The notes below the pieces were generated by a model that worked only from the letters and a program-made list of their open reading frames with translations, was not told where the DNA came from and searched no databases. From contig JAGRLX010000081.1 in the NCBI GenBank assembly GCA_020441605.1, positions 1-32,103 of the forward strand: DNA of 32,103 bases, in the 5' to 3' direction. This stretch comes from Alphaproteobacteria bacterium. GTDB taxonomy: Bacteria; Pseudomonadota; Alphaproteobacteria; Rhizobiales; Aestuariivirgaceae. Both the position numbers and the translations under genes were made by a program. Numbering within the stretch: the first letter of the stretch is position 1; each line of letters begins with the position of its first letter. Of this stretch, positions 30,672-32,103 are shown in pieces.

Positions 30672-32103
30672 TCAATCCGCCTTCGCCTTCGGCTTGCGTT
30701 TCGGCGACGGCTTGGCCTTGCTGCTCGGCAGGGCCTTCCGCTCGGCAGGCTTGGGAAGGGCCTTCTCCTCGTCGCGTCCCATGAACTGGAAGTTCAGCGC
30801 ATCTCCCTTGAGCAGGATTCGTACCGTTCCTCCCTTGGCCAGCTTGCCGAAGAGCACCTCTTCCGCCAGCGGTTTCTTGACCTCTTCCTGGATGACGCGT
30901 GCGAGCGGACGTGCCCCCATCTGCGGGTCATATCCTTTGGCGGCCAGCCAGTCGGCGGCCTCGTTGGACAGTTCGATATTGACCTGCCGTTCCGAAAGTT
31001 GGGCCTCGAGCTGCAACACGAATTTTTCCACCACTTTGCGCACGATATCCGATGGCAGATGACCGAAGGGAATGACCGCATCGAGACGGTTGCGAAACTC
31101 CGGCGTGAACAGCCGCTTGATTGCCTCCTGGTCGTCGCCCTCGCGCCGGCTGCTTGTGAAGCCGATGGCCTCCCGGGCCAGATCCTGCGCGCCGGCATTG
31201 GTCGTCATGATCAGGATCACGTTGCGGAAGTCGACCGATTTGCCGTTGTGATCGGTGAGCTTCCCATGGTCCATGACCTGGAGCAGGATGTTGTAGATAT
31301 CCGGGTGCGCCTTCTCGATTTCATCCAGCAACAGGACCGAATAGGGATGCTGGTCGATGCCGTCGGTCAGGAGGCCGCCCTGGTCGAAGCCGACATAACC
31401 GGGAGGCGCCCCGAGCAGCCGCGAGACGGAATGGCGCTCCATGTATTCCGACATGTCGAAACGAAGCATGTTGACGCCAAGAACTTCCGCCAGGCGCTTA
31501 GCCACTTCGGTCTTGCCGACCCCGGTTGGACCTGAGAACAGGTAGCAGCCGATCGGCTTCTCCGGTTCGCGCAAGCCGGCGCGCGCGAGCTTGATGGACG
31601 CTGCCAAAGCGTCGATGGCCTTGTCCTGACCGAACACCAGGCGCTTCAGTTCGACCTGCAGGTTCTTGAGCACCGTGGCATCGTCCTTGGACACGGTCTT
31701 GGCCGGAATCCGGGCCATAGTCGCAATCGTCGCCTCGATCTCCGGCACACCGATCACCTTGTGGCGCTTGCCCTCCGGCACCAGCATCTGCGATGCTCCG
31801 GTCTCGTCGATGACGTCGATTGCCTTGTCGGGGAGCTTCCGGTCACTCATGTAACGGGCCGACAATTGCACCGCGGTTTCGATCGCATCATCGGTGTAAC
31901 GGACCTTGTGGAAGTCTTCGTAATAGGGCTTCAAGCCCTTCAGGATGGCGATCGCATCAGGAATCGACGGCTCGTTGACATCGATCTTCTGGAACCTGCG
32001 CACCAGCGCCCTGTCCTTCTCGAAATGCTGGCGGTACTCCTTGTAGGTCGTCGACCCGATGCAGCGGAGCGTTCCGCCGGCCAGCGCCGGCTTCAACAGG
32101 TTG
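30672..32103 (-). CDS. clpA: ATP-dependent Clp protease ATP-binding subunit ClpA (C-terminal part)
   Basis: ClpA unfolds proteins and feeds them into the ClpP protease, with ClpS as adaptor for N-degron substrates. About 477 C-terminal residues are visible; the reading frame is open off the window end (NLLKPALAGG), so the N-domain and first Walker A are missing. The visible part includes the end of the first AAA domain (RCIGSTTYKEYRQ, RRFQKIDVNEP). The second AAA domain has Walker A GPTGVGKT, Walker B LLLDEIEKAH and sensor-2 GARPLARVI. The IGF segment (EAIGFTSS) is the ClpP-docking loop, which identifies ClpA and not ClpB. The C-terminus is a Lys/Pro-rich tail of about 30 residues. Confidence 0.96.
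   Translation of the reverse strand, partial: NLLKPALAGGTLRCIGSTTYKEYRQHFEKDRALVRRFQKIDVNEPSIPDAIAILKGLKPYYEDFHKVRYTDDAIETAVQLSARYMSDRKLPDKAIDVIDETGASQMLVPEGKRHKVIGVPEIEATIATMARIPAKTVSKDDATVLKNLQVELKRLVFGQDKAIDALAASIKLARAGLREPEKPIGCYLFSGPTGVGKTEVAKRLAEVLGVNMLRFDMSEYMERHSVSRLLGAPPGYVGFDQGGLLTDGIDQHPYSVLLLDEIEKAHPDIYNILLQVMDHGKLTDHNGKSVDFRNVILIMTTNAGAQDLAREAIGFTSSRREGDDQEAIKRLFTPEFRNRLDAVIPFGHLPSDIVRKVVEKFVLQLEAQLSERQVNIELSNEAADWLAAKGYDPQMGARPLARVIQEEVKKPLAEEVLFGKLAKGGTVRILLKGDALNFQFMGRDEEKALPKPAERKALPSSKAKPSPKRKPKAKAD

Noticed and set aside
30582..31535. Plus-strand open frame of 317 codons opposite clpA
   Set aside because: It lies antisense to the second AAA domain of ClpA and has no recognisable features.

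Overview
This is a GC-rich chromosomal window from an alphaproteobacterium, most likely in or near the Hyphomicrobiales (Rhizobiales). The basis is gene order: pyrG-secG-tpiA next to ppiD-trpEGDC-moaC-moeA-lexA is a typical alphaproteobacterial arrangement. The clpA, glmU/glmS and HspQ proteins and a GTTC-N7-GTTC-type LexA operator fit the same group. The species cannot be named from the window.

Layout. (1) 1-2665, minus strand: tpiA, an L-2-amino-thiazoline-4-carboxylate hydrolase-like gene, a secreted beta-lactamase-fold protein with a degraded metal motif, secG, and the first codons of pyrG. (2) 2718-10288, plus strand: a clear promoter drives the anchored chaperone/isomerase gene ppiD, then tightly coupled trpE, trpG, trpD and trpC (tryptophan synthesis), then moaC and moeA (molybdenum cofactor). 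(3) lexA follows at 10386 with its own promoter and a probable SOS operator at the transcription start. (4) 11309-14515: a glutathione-transferase-like gene, a UbiH-type FAD hydroxylase, an AEC-family permease (minus) and hspQ. (5) 19748 down to 14505, minus strand: glmU and glmS (UDP-GlcNAc synthesis), then a PhyH-type oxygenase overlapping by four bases an alanine-racemase-like gene that lacks several catalytic residues. (6) 19857-22970, plus strand: a tRNA-Lys(TTT) with promoter, then an accessory stretch with a small cysteine-rich secreted protein and a 777-residue secreted Asp-box propeller/P-domain protein that ends in a strong terminator. (7) 23139-26117, plus strand: a 992-residue protein joining a phosphoserine-aminotransferase-like half to a phosphoglycerate-dehydrogenase-like half. 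(8) 30546 down to 26108, minus strand: a polar amino-acid ABC importer (ATPase, binding protein, two permeases) translationally coupled to an M20 amidohydrolase. (9) 32103 down to 30672: the C-terminal part of clpA, running off the window.

Most of the window is ordinary core metabolism. The parts most worth attention are the SerC-like/SerA-like fusion, the alanine-racemase homologue without its catalytic tyrosine paired with a PhyH oxygenase, and the secreted proteins after tRNA-Lys. No CRISPR array, insertion sequence, phage gene or defence system was seen. Every gap between genes is shorter than 300 bases except 19749-20174, which holds tRNA-Lys, its promoter and an inverted repeat.
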